A stretch of 52,547 bases of DNA from Longimycelium tulufanense (lineage in GTDB: Bacteria; Actinomycetota; Actinomycetes; Mycobacteriales; Pseudonocardiaceae), in NCBI RefSeq assembly GCF_014645795.1, contig NZ_BMMK01000036.1, forward strand, positions 1 to 52,547, written 5' to 3'. This document shows positions 1 to 7,239 of the stretch, one piece after another. Position 1 is the first letter of the stretch; the number at the start of each line of letters is the position of its first letter. A program made the translations under genes and the position numbers. The notes under the pieces were generated by a model. The model was not told the DNA's origin. It made no database searches and worked only from the letters and a program-made list of their open reading frames with translations.

Positions 1-33
1 GATCGTCCACGAGTGGAGATCATCTACCCCACC

Positions 34-1557
34 TCAACGATCTACCAAGTGAGACACGCTCTTAGCTAGGGACTCAATCTCGTCGATAAACCCGATGTTG
101 ACGGACTGTTGACTCGGCAATCCTGCCAGTTCCTTCTCATACTGTTCGAGGCGGTCATTACTCGCTTGATAGCGACGCCGGAAACGAGCTTCACCCCGCT
201 GCCCCTTGAACAGCCCATTTAGCTTTTCGTCTTCCAGACGCTCTAGAAACCTCTCCTCCTCTTGAATTAACCCCTCAAGCTCTGCCCTTCGCGCCGCAGC
301 ATCTGGTTCTGCTTGATCGGCCCAACGTTGAGCAATCGCCAGGAGCGACGGGTCATCAGGTTCAAGAGCACCGATCCGGCTTAGCACGGCGGCGGCAACA
401 AGGTCTTCCGCGTTGTGGGCATACATAAGAACACCCGGGCATCGTCCACCCATGCTTCGCCGCTTGCACCGGTAGCGGGGGACAGGGGAGCCGTTGCGCG
501 AAAACGTGGTGTCGTACTCCATTCGACTCCCACATTCACCGCAGTACAGGAAGTCAGCCAAGAGTCCTCTAATAGGGCGCTTGGTATCCTTGGACCTGCC
601 TCCCGGAATCGCTGCGCGAGTCCAGTGAACTGGAACAGGATGACCGAACATGGCACGCAGTTGCGAATAATCCGCAAACGAAAGTATTTCGGGTCCTACC
701 CGGACCATCTCTCCAGTCTCCGCGTGCCGGTAAATCTCACCTTTGTGGGGCAGATAGCCTGCCATGGTCGGCGAGGTGAGCAACCGCCGTATAACCGGCC
801 ACGACCATGAATTGGGACTCTTCATTGGCTTTTCTCGAAGTTTCTGGACCTTCAACGGCTCCCCCTTGGATTCAAGCTGCTTAATTCTCTCCTTCCTGCT
901 TGCCCATCTCGGAGAGTCGTACCCTTGAAGGTTGAGCCACCTTGCAACAGAGCGTAGCGTTTCACCGTCGAGCACCCTCGCAGCAATAACCCTGATGGTT
1001 TCCGCTTCCTCCGGATGTAGCTCCAGTTTCCGCTCCGGCGTCACACGAAACCCGTAGGGACGGTGCCCCATCCACCGACCGGCATCACGTTCATTACGAC
1101 GTAGATCCCCAACTCGATCTGCCGTGTTCTTGGACTCCTTGTGCGCTTGATGGGCCGCGATTGTCAGCTGTAGCTCCCAGCCCTCATTCGCGGAATCGAT
1201 ACCGTCCATGATGGAAATGAAGCGACAGCCGGTCATGTATACAATACGGATAATCTCCGCTGCCTGCGGAATTCCCTGCCGTGTCGCCCGATCAACCTTG
1301 AATACGATCAGGACATCGGCACGACCGTCCCGCAGCGCGTCAAGGGCCGCATCGAAGCCCGGACGCTTGACATACTCGTGGTACCCCGACTTGTCCTCGT
1401 CCTTGTAGACCTCGACAACCTTCGCGTCGACGTCCTCAGCCTTGCGGCACCCGGCCTTCTCCTGCCGGGGGATGGAGGTTGAGGTGTCGGTGAGGTCAGA
1501 GATGCGGAGGTACAACACCGCGCGAAGCACGCGCTTCGCTGGCTGCCGTCTTGACAT
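34..1557 (-). CDS. Large serine recombinase (phage/ICE-type integrase)
   Basis: Site-specific DNA integrase that joins attP to attB through a covalent 5'-phosphoserine link. The N-terminal resolvase domain (about residues 10-150) begins AVLYLRIS, whose serine is the expected nucleophile, followed by the RxxR-type catalytic segment VFKVDRATR. A recombinase domain follows (GHRPYGF onward), then a zinc-ribbon with two Cys pairs (FLYCGECGSRM and, later, YRCKRR...GRCPG) and a C-terminal coiled coil rich in Glu and Arg. About 507 aa is normal for the family. I chose the ATG at 1557 because GAGAGGAAG lies just before it; an in-frame start at 1593 lacks this. Codon use is visibly less GC-biased than the neighbours, which points to transfer. 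Family assignment is firm; the element it serves lies outside the window. Confidence 0.93.
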   Translation of the reverse strand: MSRRQPAKRVLRAVLYLRISDLTDTSTSIPRQEKAGCRKAEDVDAKVVEVYKDEDKSGYHEYVKRPGFDAALDALRDGRADVLIVFKVDRATRQGIPQAAEIIRIVYMTGCRFISIMDGIDSANEGWELQLTIAAHQAHKESKNTADRVGDLRRNERDAGRWMGHRPYGFRVTPERKLELHPEEAETIRVIAARVLDGETLRSVARWLNLQGYDSPRWASRKERIKQLESKGEPLKVQKLREKPMKSPNSWSWPVIRRLLTSPTMAGYLPHKGEIYRHAETGEMVRVGPEILSFADYSQLRAMFGHPVPVHWTRAAIPGGRSKDTKRPIRGLLADFLYCGECGSRMEYDTTFSRNGSPVPRYRCKRRSMGGRCPGVLMYAHNAEDLVAAAVLSRIGALEPDDPSLLAIAQRWADQAEPDAAARRAELEGLIQEEERFLERLEDEKLNGLFKGQRGEARFRRRYQASNDRLEQYEKELAGLPSQQSVNIGFIDEIESLAKSVSHLVDR

Positions 1558-1966
1558 GCTTCCTCTCGTCCTGCCCGTGACCAGCGTGGTCACCCTACGG
1601 GGTGAAGAGATGTCTCACGAGCTTTTTTGGGTTCACGAGATCGCGCACCACTTCGGGATCGACGACGAGCGGCTCCACGAGCTGGGTTGGGGCTGACGGT
1701 CGGCCGCAGTTGCGGAAGGTATTGGTGCGTTGGCCTGGCGCCGGCCACGGTGCTTCCCGGGCGAATCGCCATGGCAGTCGGCATTCGGCAGGCTCCGGGA
1801 AGAAGCTGTCGAAATGCTGGCGAACAACTTGGATAACGCGAAGTGGTGCCCGCCGGGCGCGGGGACTCCGGTGCAGCGATGCCGGTTCAGGGATGCGGGA
1901 AGGGACTCTGGTTGAGCGGCTCCCGATCAAAGACTCCGAGTCCACGCGCTCCGAGTTCGTCCGAGT
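1558..1966. other. Boundary region between integrase and pheA; possible att site and gene remnants
   Basis: About 400 bases without a convincing full gene. In well-studied large serine integrases (phiC31, Bxb1) attP lies just upstream of int, so after integration one hybrid att site should lie here. The stretch holds two short protein-like pieces on the + strand: a 28-codon ORF at 1610-1696 and a piece at 1730-1915 (containing FGRLREEAVEMLANNLDNAK). Near the pheA stop there are close repeats of CCGAGT/CCGAGTTC (about 1936-1968). I cannot identify the crossover core from sequence alone. Confidence 0.35.
1610..1696 (+). CDS. Very short HTH-like ORF, possible remnant
   Basis: A 28-codon ORF starting ATG, preceded by GGTGAAGAG, divergent from the integrase. 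The peptide contains LFWVHEIAHHFGIDDERLHE, which resembles the first helices of an excisionase or MerR-like winged helix (W-x-x-x-E-[IV]-A-x-x-[FL]-G-[IV]). It stops far too early to be a complete DNA-binding protein. It could be a truncated excisionase-like gene created at the insertion boundary, or a chance ORF. Confidence 0.22.
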   Translation: MSHELFWVHEIAHHFGIDDERLHELGWG

Positions 1967-2902
1967 TCAGGCGCTGTGGCCCGCGCGCACGTCCTCGAGC
2001 CACTTCGCCGCCGCCGCGAAATCCGTATCCGCGTTGGTCGGCAACACCGTGTTCGGCACCTTGTCCGCACGCGGGAACGAGCCCAGGAACCGGACCTCTG
2101 TGCACCGCCGCCGAAGCGCCGCCAATGTCGCCCCGACGCGCGCATCGGCCACATGCCCCTCGAAGTCCACGAAGAACCGGTACTCGCCGAGCCGGTTGCG
2201 GGTTGGGCGCGACTCGATGCGCGTCATGTTGATCCCGTGCGCCGCCAGCTCGGTCAATACCTCGGAGAGCGCACCGATGCGATCCGCCGTTACCGCGGCA
2301 AGGGCGGTCCGGTCCGCCCCGGTCCGCTCCGGCAGCGTCCCGGGGCGCCGCACGAGCAGGAATCGCGTGACCGCGTCCCGGACATCGGCGATGTTGGAGG
2401 CGAGCACGTCCAGCGGGTACCGCTCGGCCGCCGGTGGAGCCGCCACCGCGGCATCGAACTCGCCCCGTCCCACCCCGACCGCCGCTGCCGCGGTCGAGGA
2501 CGCCGGCAGCACCGTGGCCCCCGGCAGGTGCTCCGACAACCAGTTGCGTACCTGCGCGGCGGCGTGCGGGTGGGTCGCCACGGTCCGCACGTCGGCGGCT
2601 GTGGTCCCGGGCCGCACGAGCACGGTGAACCGGATCGGCAACACGGTCTCGGCCACCGCGACCAGAGGCTCGCCCGACACCAGGGCGTCCAGCGTGGCTG
2701 CCACCGATCCCTCGACCGAATTCTCCACCGGCACGCAGGCCGCCTCGACCTCACCGGCGCGCACCGCGTCGAGCGCGGTGCCGATGGTTTCCAGTGGCAC
2801 CAGCGCGCTGTCCGGCGGAATTGGGCCCGCATCAGTGCAGAACGAGCGCGTCGCCTGCTCGGTGAACGTTCCCTCTGGGCCGAAGTATCCGATGCGCGGC
2901 AC
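1967..2902 (-). CDS. pheA: Prephenate dehydratase
   Basis: Converts prephenate to phenylpyruvate in phenylalanine biosynthesis, in the cytosol. The 311-aa protein is the monofunctional dehydratase type without a chorismate mutase domain. Residues 1-180 form the catalytic domain, starting IGYFGPEGTFTEQA and including VENSVEGSV and the conserved TRFLLV. A C-terminal ACT domain follows with GALSEVL and the phenylalanine-binding ESRPT motif, so feedback inhibition by Phe is expected. The ATG at 2902 gives the usual N-terminus. In many actinobacteria pheA sits close to serS; here its downstream side borders the integrase region instead. Identity is clear. Confidence 0.96.
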   Translation of the reverse strand: MPRIGYFGPEGTFTEQATRSFCTDAGPIPPDSALVPLETIGTALDAVRAGEVEAACVPVENSVEGSVAATLDALVSGEPLVAVAETVLPIRFTVLVRPGTTAADVRTVATHPHAAAQVRNWLSEHLPGATVLPASSTAAAAVGVGRGEFDAAVAAPPAAERYPLDVLASNIADVRDAVTRFLLVRRPGTLPERTGADRTALAAVTADRIGALSEVLTELAAHGINMTRIESRPTRNRLGEYRFFVDFEGHVADARVGATLAALRRRCTEVRFLGSFPRADKVPNTVLPTNADTDFAAAAKWLEDVRAGHSA

Positions 2903-3051
2903 GGGCCAAGCCTAGAACAGCCGGCCCCGGGTGCCGGTCGCCCTCGCGATGCGGGAACGGGCTGCCGCACGGGATAAGAGCGTCAGCCTAGGCTGCGGCC
3001 CGCTCCCCGGTGGGGTATGCCTCCCCATTACGGGCCGTGTCAGTTCCTGCA

Positions 3052-3666
3052 ATGCTGTTCGGCGTGACCGCCGATTCGGAGGGCCCGACGAACGGAGCGG
3101 TACTGGCACCGCAGCTCGTGTTGTGCGCCGTGGAGGCGCCCTTGGCCGAGGTATGGCGGGAGGTGGCCGACGACCGCCCGCGCATCACCGTGCATCCCGG
3201 CTCGGTGTTCGACCTCGACGTGGACGCCGTGGTGAGCCCGGCCAACTCCTACGGCTGGATGCGGGGCGGCATCGACGCCCTGTATGCCCGGGCGTTTCCC
3301 CACGTCGAGCAGAACGTCCGGAGCGCGGTGCTCGCCCTGCACGGCGGCGAGCTGCCGGTGGGCGAGGCGCTGGTGGTGCCGACCGGTGTCCCGGCACCCG
3401 CCTGGTTGATCAGCGCGCCGACCATGCGCACGCCCGGTGAGCGGCTGCCCGGCGACACCGTGCACCCCTACCTCGCCGCCCGCGCGGTTTTCCGGCTGTG
3501 GCGTGACGGCCGGATGGAGGACGGCACGCCGGTGTGGCGCGCGGTGCGGGCGATGGCCATGCCCGGGTTGGGCACGGGCGTCGGCGGGGTGGAGCCGAAG
3601 ACCTGCGCCCGGCAGGTGGCCGCGGCCTGGGACGAGGTCTTTGGGGGAGCGACGACCCGGCCATGA
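3052..3666 (+). CDS. Macro-domain protein (ADP-ribose-binding family)
   Basis: Probably binds or hydrolyses ADP-ribose or a derivative. The macro fold is recognised by VDAVVSPANSYGWMRGGID (the N-terminal ligand loop, with PANS in place of the commoner NAAN) and by the glycine-rich C-terminal loop MPGLGTGVGG. About 204 aa from the ATG at 3052; an upstream GTG at 3010 is also in frame but lacks a clear ribosome site. It diverges from pheA. The central part is longer than in minimal macro domains. Substrate cannot be told from the sequence; it is not next to an ADP-ribosyltransferase or a sirtuin. Confidence 0.8.
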   Translation: MLFGVTADSEGPTNGAVLAPQLVLCAVEAPLAEVWREVADDRPRITVHPGSVFDLDVDAVVSPANSYGWMRGGIDALYARAFPHVEQNVRSAVLALHGGELPVGEALVVPTGVPAPAWLISAPTMRTPGERLPGDTVHPYLAARAVFRLWRDGRMEDGTPVWRAVRAMAMPGLGTGVGGVEPKTCARQVAAAWDEVFGGATTRP

Positions 3667-3817
3667 CCCTGGCCGGCCGATCTCGGACTCGTGAGGTACC
3701 TGCTCGACAGCCACGATCGGTATGTCGCCGATGTGTCGGGCCGGGGCCTCGGTCGAGCACTCGCCGACGGCCTCCGCAGTGGCGCGGCATTGATCATCCC
3801 CCGGCGGTCCCACGGAA
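3667..3817. other. Intergenic segment before terminator; weak ORF only
   Basis: Between the macro-domain gene and the terminator there is an open frame from GTG 3691 (beginning RYLLDSHDRYVADVSG) that runs through the terminator hairpin and the repeat. I do not consider it a gene. Nothing else is recognisable here. Confidence 0.4.
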
Positions 3818-3855
3818 ACGACGAGGGTGGCGTCAGGTGGCGCCACCCTCGTCGT
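3818..3855. terminator. Strong hairpin terminator between convergent genes
   Basis: A perfect 15-bp inverted repeat (3818-3832 with 3841-3855, arms starting ACGACGAGGG) and an 8-nt loop. It lacks a T-run, as is common in high-GC actinobacteria. It lies between the macro-domain gene and the convergent hsp20 gene, so it can serve both strands. Confidence 0.8.
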
Positions 3856-3902
3856 CGGTTGGGCCGTGGTCGGCGCCGCCTGGTCGCCGCCACGGTTGCC
3901 CA

Positions 3903-3984
3903 GTTGTCGGGTTGCTCGGCTCCGGGCCTCCCTGCGCGCCTTGCCGCTACGCAGCGATGCTCGTTTCGCCCGTCACCGAGCGGT
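3903..3984 (-). repeat. Interspersed repeat, copy A (minus orientation)
   Basis: Read on the minus strand this carries GGTGACGGGCGAAACGAGCATC, then GGCAAGGCGCGCAG and CCCGGAGCCGAGCAACCCGAC. The same ordered blocks occur at 7146-7220 and twice at 14302-14447. Its first bases include the TGA stop codon of hsp20. Copies A and B share an extra CGTAGCG block before the AAGGCGCGCAG core that copies C and D lack. Confidence 0.85.
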
Positions 3985-4524
3985 GTCGCCGGGGGTGTCC
4001 TTCTCCTCGGCGTGGGTGTCCTTCTCCTCGGCGGGGGCGCCCTCGACCGCCGGCTTCTCCGCGCGGCCGGCACCACGGATCTTGATCTTCGCCGGTGACA
4101 CGGCCGGCCGGGCGATGTCGCGCACCCGGACCCGGAGCAGGCCGCGGTCGTAGTCGGCCTCGACCCGGTCGGCGCTCACATCTTCGGGAAGCGCGAACTC
4201 GCGGCGGAACTCACCGGAGCGCAGCTCCCGGACGACCAGGCCGCCCTCGGTGTCCTCGTGCTCCTCGGTCCGGCGGCCGCTGATCACCAGCCGTCCCCCG
4301 GCCACCTCCACGTCGACGTCGCGCTCGACGTCGATACCCGGCAGCTCGAGCGTGATCACCACGTCCGAGCCCTCCCGCGCGATGTTGGCGGCGGGCACAA
4401 ACCCGGTCACCTCGGTCCCGGCGCCGGGGCCGAACGCGCGCCGCACGAGCGAGTCGAACTCCCGGTCCATCTGCCGAACCAGGGAGGTGAAAGGATCCCA
4501 GATCGACCGACGAACGAGCGTCAT
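3973..4524 (-). CDS. Hsp20/alpha-crystallin small heat-shock protein
   Basis: ATP-independent holdase chaperone of 183 aa. It starts MTLVRRSIWDPF, has an alpha-crystallin domain at about residues 40-140 (VITLELPGI; the A-x-x-x-N-G-V-L signature appears as YDRGLLRV), and a C-terminal I-x-I motif (KIKI) used in oligomer assembly. The ATG at 4524 is chosen because GGAGGGA lies 8 nt upstream; the longer frame to 4905 has no such support. The acidic tail carries a doubled AEEKDT segment encoded by a 21-nt tandem repeat at about 3993-4033. A CIRCE operator 48 nt upstream implies HrcA control. It stands beside a DosR-like gene, and hspX, an Hsp20, is a DosR target in M. tuberculosis. Confidence 0.93.
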   Translation of the reverse strand: MTLVRRSIWDPFTSLVRQMDREFDSLVRRAFGPGAGTEVTGFVPAANIAREGSDVVITLELPGIDVERDVDVEVAGGRLVISGRRTEEHEDTEGGLVVRELRSGEFRREFALPEDVSADRVEADYDRGLLRVRVRDIARPAVSPAKIKIRGAGRAEKPAVEGAPAEEKDTHAEEKDTPGDTAR

Positions 4525-4571
4525 GTCGCATCCCTCCTGTCCGGACGAACCTATGGGTCCTGGCGAGCCTC

Positions 4572-4598
4572 TTGGCACTCGCCCTACATGAGTGCCAA
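4572..4598. promoter_or_regulatory. CIRCE operator (HrcA binding site)
   Basis: TTGGCACTC, nine bases, GAGTGCCAA: a perfect palindrome with the exact 9-nt spacer of CIRCE (consensus TTAGCACTC-N9-GAGTGCTAA, with actinobacterial variants ending CTGGCACTC). It lies 48 nt upstream of the hsp20 ATG and 74 nt upstream of the divergent response-regulator gene, so HrcA repression is expected for hsp20 and possible for the regulator. Confidence 0.93.
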
Positions 4599-4671
4599 CA
4601 CTTCGTCCCCTCCCGGTGTTCCCGGCAACGCGGCCGTCCGGGCGTGGTGCGGGTCGTCGTACGGTGTCCTC

Positions 4672-5325
4672 GTGCGGGTGCGGGTGTTGCTTGTCGACGA
4701 CCACGAGGTGGTCCGGCGCGGCCTGCGCGACCTGCTCGCCGCCGAGGACGACATCGAGGTGGTCGCCGAGGCGGGCAGCGCCCGGGAAGCGTTGGCCCAG
4801 GCCGGGGCGCACCGGCCCGACGTGGCGGTGGTCGACGTCCGGCTGCCGGACGGCGACGGCGTGGCCCTGTGCCGGCAGCTGCGCGACCTCGACCGGCCAC
4901 CGCACTGCCTGGTGCTGACCGCGTTCGACGACGAGCAGGCGCTGGTCGGCGCGATCCTGGCCGGGGCCGCCGGCTACCTGCTCAAGCAGGTGCGGGGCCA
5001 GGACCTGGTGACCGCGGTGCGTGAGGTGGCGGCCGGCCGGTCGCTGCTGGACCCGGTGACCACGGGCCGGGTGCTAGAGCGGATGCGCCGGGAGGCGGCC
5101 GGCGGGCCGGACGACGAGCTGGCGGCCCTGACCGACCAGGAACGTCGGGTGCTGGAACTGATCGGCGAGGGCCTGACGAACCGCCAGATCGCGGCGCGGC
5201 TGTTCCTGGCCGAGAAGACGGTGAAGAACTACGTGACCTCGGTACTGGCCAAGCTAGGCATGGAACGCCGCACCCAGGCGGCCGCGTGGGTCGCCCGCCG
5301 GTTCCGCGATCACGAGCCCCGCTGA
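4672..5325 (+). CDS. DosR/DevR-like NarL-family response regulator
   Basis: Transcriptional activator of 217 aa. Receiver domain at residues 1-120, with acidic pocket D9/D10, phosphoacceptor D55 (VVDVRLPDGDG) and the switch lysine in YLLK. LuxR-type HTH at about residues 148-205, with LTDQERRVLELIGEGLTNRQIA and FLAEKTVKNYV...KLGMERRTQAA, which matches mycobacterial DosR almost word for word. The GTG at 4672 fits the family N-terminus (VLLVDDHE); upstream frame is antisense to hsp20. It diverges from hsp20 and is followed on the same strand by adh and dinB. Its likely partner is the GAF kinase at 7240-8391. The DosR subfamily call is from remembered family sequence, not a search. Confidence 0.9.
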   Translation: MRVRVLLVDDHEVVRRGLRDLLAAEDDIEVVAEAGSAREALAQAGAHRPDVAVVDVRLPDGDGVALCRQLRDLDRPPHCLVLTAFDDEQALVGAILAGAAGYLLKQVRGQDLVTAVREVAAGRSLLDPVTTGRVLERMRREAAGGPDDELAALTDQERRVLELIGEGLTNRQIAARLFLAEKTVKNYVTSVLAKLGMERRTQAAAWVARRFRDHEPR

Positions 5326-5512
5326 CCAGGCCCTTCGTCCGCTTTCCAGCATCACGACCAGCCGGCCGGGCGTCCAGGCGATCGTGAAGAAGTCCACTAC
5401 CTGCGGCCATCTACCGTATGCCGGCACTACAATTAATTAGGGAGCGAAAGTAAATACCGGTGGCCGTGATTGCTGTACCTGGCGCAACGCGGCCCGCCGT
5501 TGGGAGGACTTC

Positions 5513-6556
5513 ATGCTGGCATCCGTCGCGTATGCACCCGGGGACCTTCGGGTGGAGCAGGTGCCCGATCCCGTTGTGGTCGAGCCCACGGACGCAGTGG
5601 TGCGGGTCGTCCTCACCTGTGTCTGCGGCAGTGATCTATGGGGGTGGCGCGGGATCGCGCCGTTCAGCCCCGGGCGGCGAACCGGGCACGAGTTCCTCGG
5701 TGTCGTGGAGCAGGTGGGTCCCGAGGTACGCGATCTGCGTCCCGGGCAACTCGTGGTCGCGCCGTTCGCGTGGTCGGACGGCACCTGCCACTACTGCCGG
5801 CGTGGGCTGCAGACCTCGTGCGTGAACGGCGGGGTGTGGGGTGAGGGCACCTCCGACGGCGGGCAGGCCGAGGCCGTGCGGGTGCCCTGCGCCGACGGCA
5901 CGCTGGTTCCGCTGCCGGAGGGCACGCCGGTGGAGCGCCTGCGCGGTGTCCTCGCCCTCAGTGACGTGTTCCCCACCGGGCACCACGCGGCGAAGATGGC
6001 GGGCGTGGCGAAGGACGCCACGGTGGCCGTGGTCGGGGATGGCGCGGTCGGGTTGTGCGGTGTGCTGGCCTCCGCCCGGCTCGGGGCGTCGCGGATCATC
6101 GCGATGAGTCGGCACGAGGATCGCGCGGCGGTGGCCAAGCGGTTCGGCGCCACCGACGTGGTGGCCGAGCGCGGGGACGAGGCGATCGCGCGGGTTCGGG
6201 AGATCACCGACGGGATCGGCGTGGACTGCGTGCTGGAGTGCGTCGGCACCGACCAGGCCATGGCGACCGCGCTCGGGATCGCGACGGATGGCGGGCAGGT
6301 CGGTGCTGTCGGCGTGCCGTACGAGGTGAGCACGATCGACGTGCAACAGATGTTCTCGCGCAACCTTGGTCTGCGGGTTGGGGTCGCGCCGGCGCGCGCC
6401 TACATCGAGGAGTTGCTGCCGGACGTGCTGTCCGGTCGGTTCGACCCGGTGCCGGTGTTCGACCACGCCTACCCGCTGGCCGAGGTTCCCCGGGCGTACC
6501 GCGACATGTCCGCCCGCACCACGCTGAAGGCCCTGGTCGAGGTCTCCACACCCTGA
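5513..6556 (+). CDS. Zinc-dependent medium-chain alcohol dehydrogenase
   Basis: NAD(P)-dependent oxidoreductase of 347 aa. The catalytic zinc site is visible as CVCGSDLWGWRG (Cys) and the GHE pair in RTGHEFLG. The structural-zinc lobe keeps three cysteines (GTCHYCRRGLQTSC) but lacks the first of the usual four. The Rossmann motif is VVGDGAVGL. ATG 5513 is preceded by GGGAGGAC. It lies downstream of the DosR-like gene with a 187-nt gap holding an A+T-rich patch (ACAATTAATTAGGGAGCG around 5430), so it probably has its own promoter. The substrate is unknown. Confidence 0.9.
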   Translation: MLASVAYAPGDLRVEQVPDPVVVEPTDAVVRVVLTCVCGSDLWGWRGIAPFSPGRRTGHEFLGVVEQVGPEVRDLRPGQLVVAPFAWSDGTCHYCRRGLQTSCVNGGVWGEGTSDGGQAEAVRVPCADGTLVPLPEGTPVERLRGVLALSDVFPTGHHAAKMAGVAKDATVAVVGDGAVGLCGVLASARLGASRIIAMSRHEDRAAVAKRFGATDVVAERGDEAIARVREITDGIGVDCVLECVGTDQAMATALGIATDGGQVGAVGVPYEVSTIDVQQMFSRNLGLRVGVAPARAYIEELLPDVLSGRFDPVPVFDHAYPLAEVPRAYRDMSARTTLKALVEVSTP

Positions 6557-6614
6557 CGAAGTCCCTCCCGGCATGGCCCGCAGGCCGGCGCTGACTGTCA
6601 GGTGTCTCGCCTAC

Positions 6615-6647
6615 GGTCCTTTGCATCCAGTTCCTGGGGGAAGGACC
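6615..6647 (+). promoter_or_regulatory. Leader hairpin overlapping the dinB ribosome site
   Basis: GGTCCTT (6615-6621) is complementary to AAGGACC (6641-6647). The right arm contains part of the GGGGGAAGGA ribosome-binding sequence for the ATG at 6655, so folding could mask translation start. No ligand or protein is implied by the sequence. Confidence 0.35.
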
Positions 6648-6654
6648 AGCGACC

Positions 6655-7179
6655 ATGAGCAGCCTCAGCGGCGAGCGTGCCACGATCCTGCGGATTCTGG
6701 CCGAGCAGCGGGACCTCCTGCTGATCACCGTCCGCGGGATCGGCGACGAGGAAGCCACGCAACGCACCACCGTCAGCGACCTCACCCTCGCCGGCATCGT
6801 CAAGCACCTCACGGCGTGCGAGCGCACCTGGGCCCACATCGTGACCGAGCGGGACGGCAACCCTCCCGGCTGGCCGGGTTCCGAGGAGCAATACCGCATG
6901 GGCGAAGGGGAAACCCTCGCCTCGCTCGTCGCCGACTACACGGCGGCCGCGCGGGAAACCGAGGAAGCCGTCGCCACGCTGACCGATCTCGACCGCGTGA
7001 TCCAGCTCCCGGCGGCTCCATGGTGGCCCGAGCCGCCGGCCTGGTCGATCCGCTTCATCCTGCTCCATCTCCTGCGGGAGACGGCGCATCACTGCGGCCA
7101 CGCCGACATAATCCGGGAAGCTCTCGACGGTGCGAACACGACACGCTCGATGACGGGCGAAGCGAGCATCACAACGTAG
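6655..7179 (+). CDS. DinB/DUF664 family protein (possible thiol-dependent transferase)
   Basis: A 174-aa member of the DinB superfamily, which in actinobacteria includes mycothiol-dependent enzymes. The four-helix bundle shows the metal-binding histidines: one near residue 45 (KHLTACERTW) and the C-terminal RETAHHCGHADIIREALDG. GGGGGAAGGA precedes the ATG. The last dozen codons, beginning at MTGEAS, are supplied by an interspersed repeat (copy B), so the native C-terminus has probably been replaced. The reaction is unknown. Confidence 0.85.
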   Translation: MSSLSGERATILRILAEQRDLLLITVRGIGDEEATQRTTVSDLTLAGIVKHLTACERTWAHIVTERDGNPPGWPGSEEQYRMGEGETLASLVADYTAAARETEEAVATLTDLDRVIQLPAAPWWPEPPAWSIRFILLHLLRETAHHCGHADIIREALDGANTTRSMTGEASITT

Positions 7180-7220
7180 CGACAAGGCGCGCAGCGAAGC
7201 CCGGAGGCGAGCAGTCCAAC
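7146..7220 (+). repeat. Interspersed repeat, copy B
   Basis: Plus-strand copy with ATGACGGGCGAAGCGAGCATC, CGTAGCGACAAGGCGCGCAG, CGAAGCCCGGAG and CGAGCAGTCCAAC. It lies between convergent dinB and the histidine kinase and forms the 3' end of the dinB reading frame; the TAG stop lies inside the repeat. Confidence 0.85.
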
Positions 7221-7239
7221 ACTGCAGTGGGCGAGCTGA

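Noticed and set aside
3691-4098. Plus-strand frame after the macro-domain gene
   Set aside because: It reads through a perfect terminator hairpin and the interspersed repeat and has no ribosome site.
5250-5423. Minus-strand frame with VDFFTIAWTPGRLVVML
   Set aside because: Protein-like but overlaps the end of the DosR-like gene, short, with only a weak GTG start and no known family.
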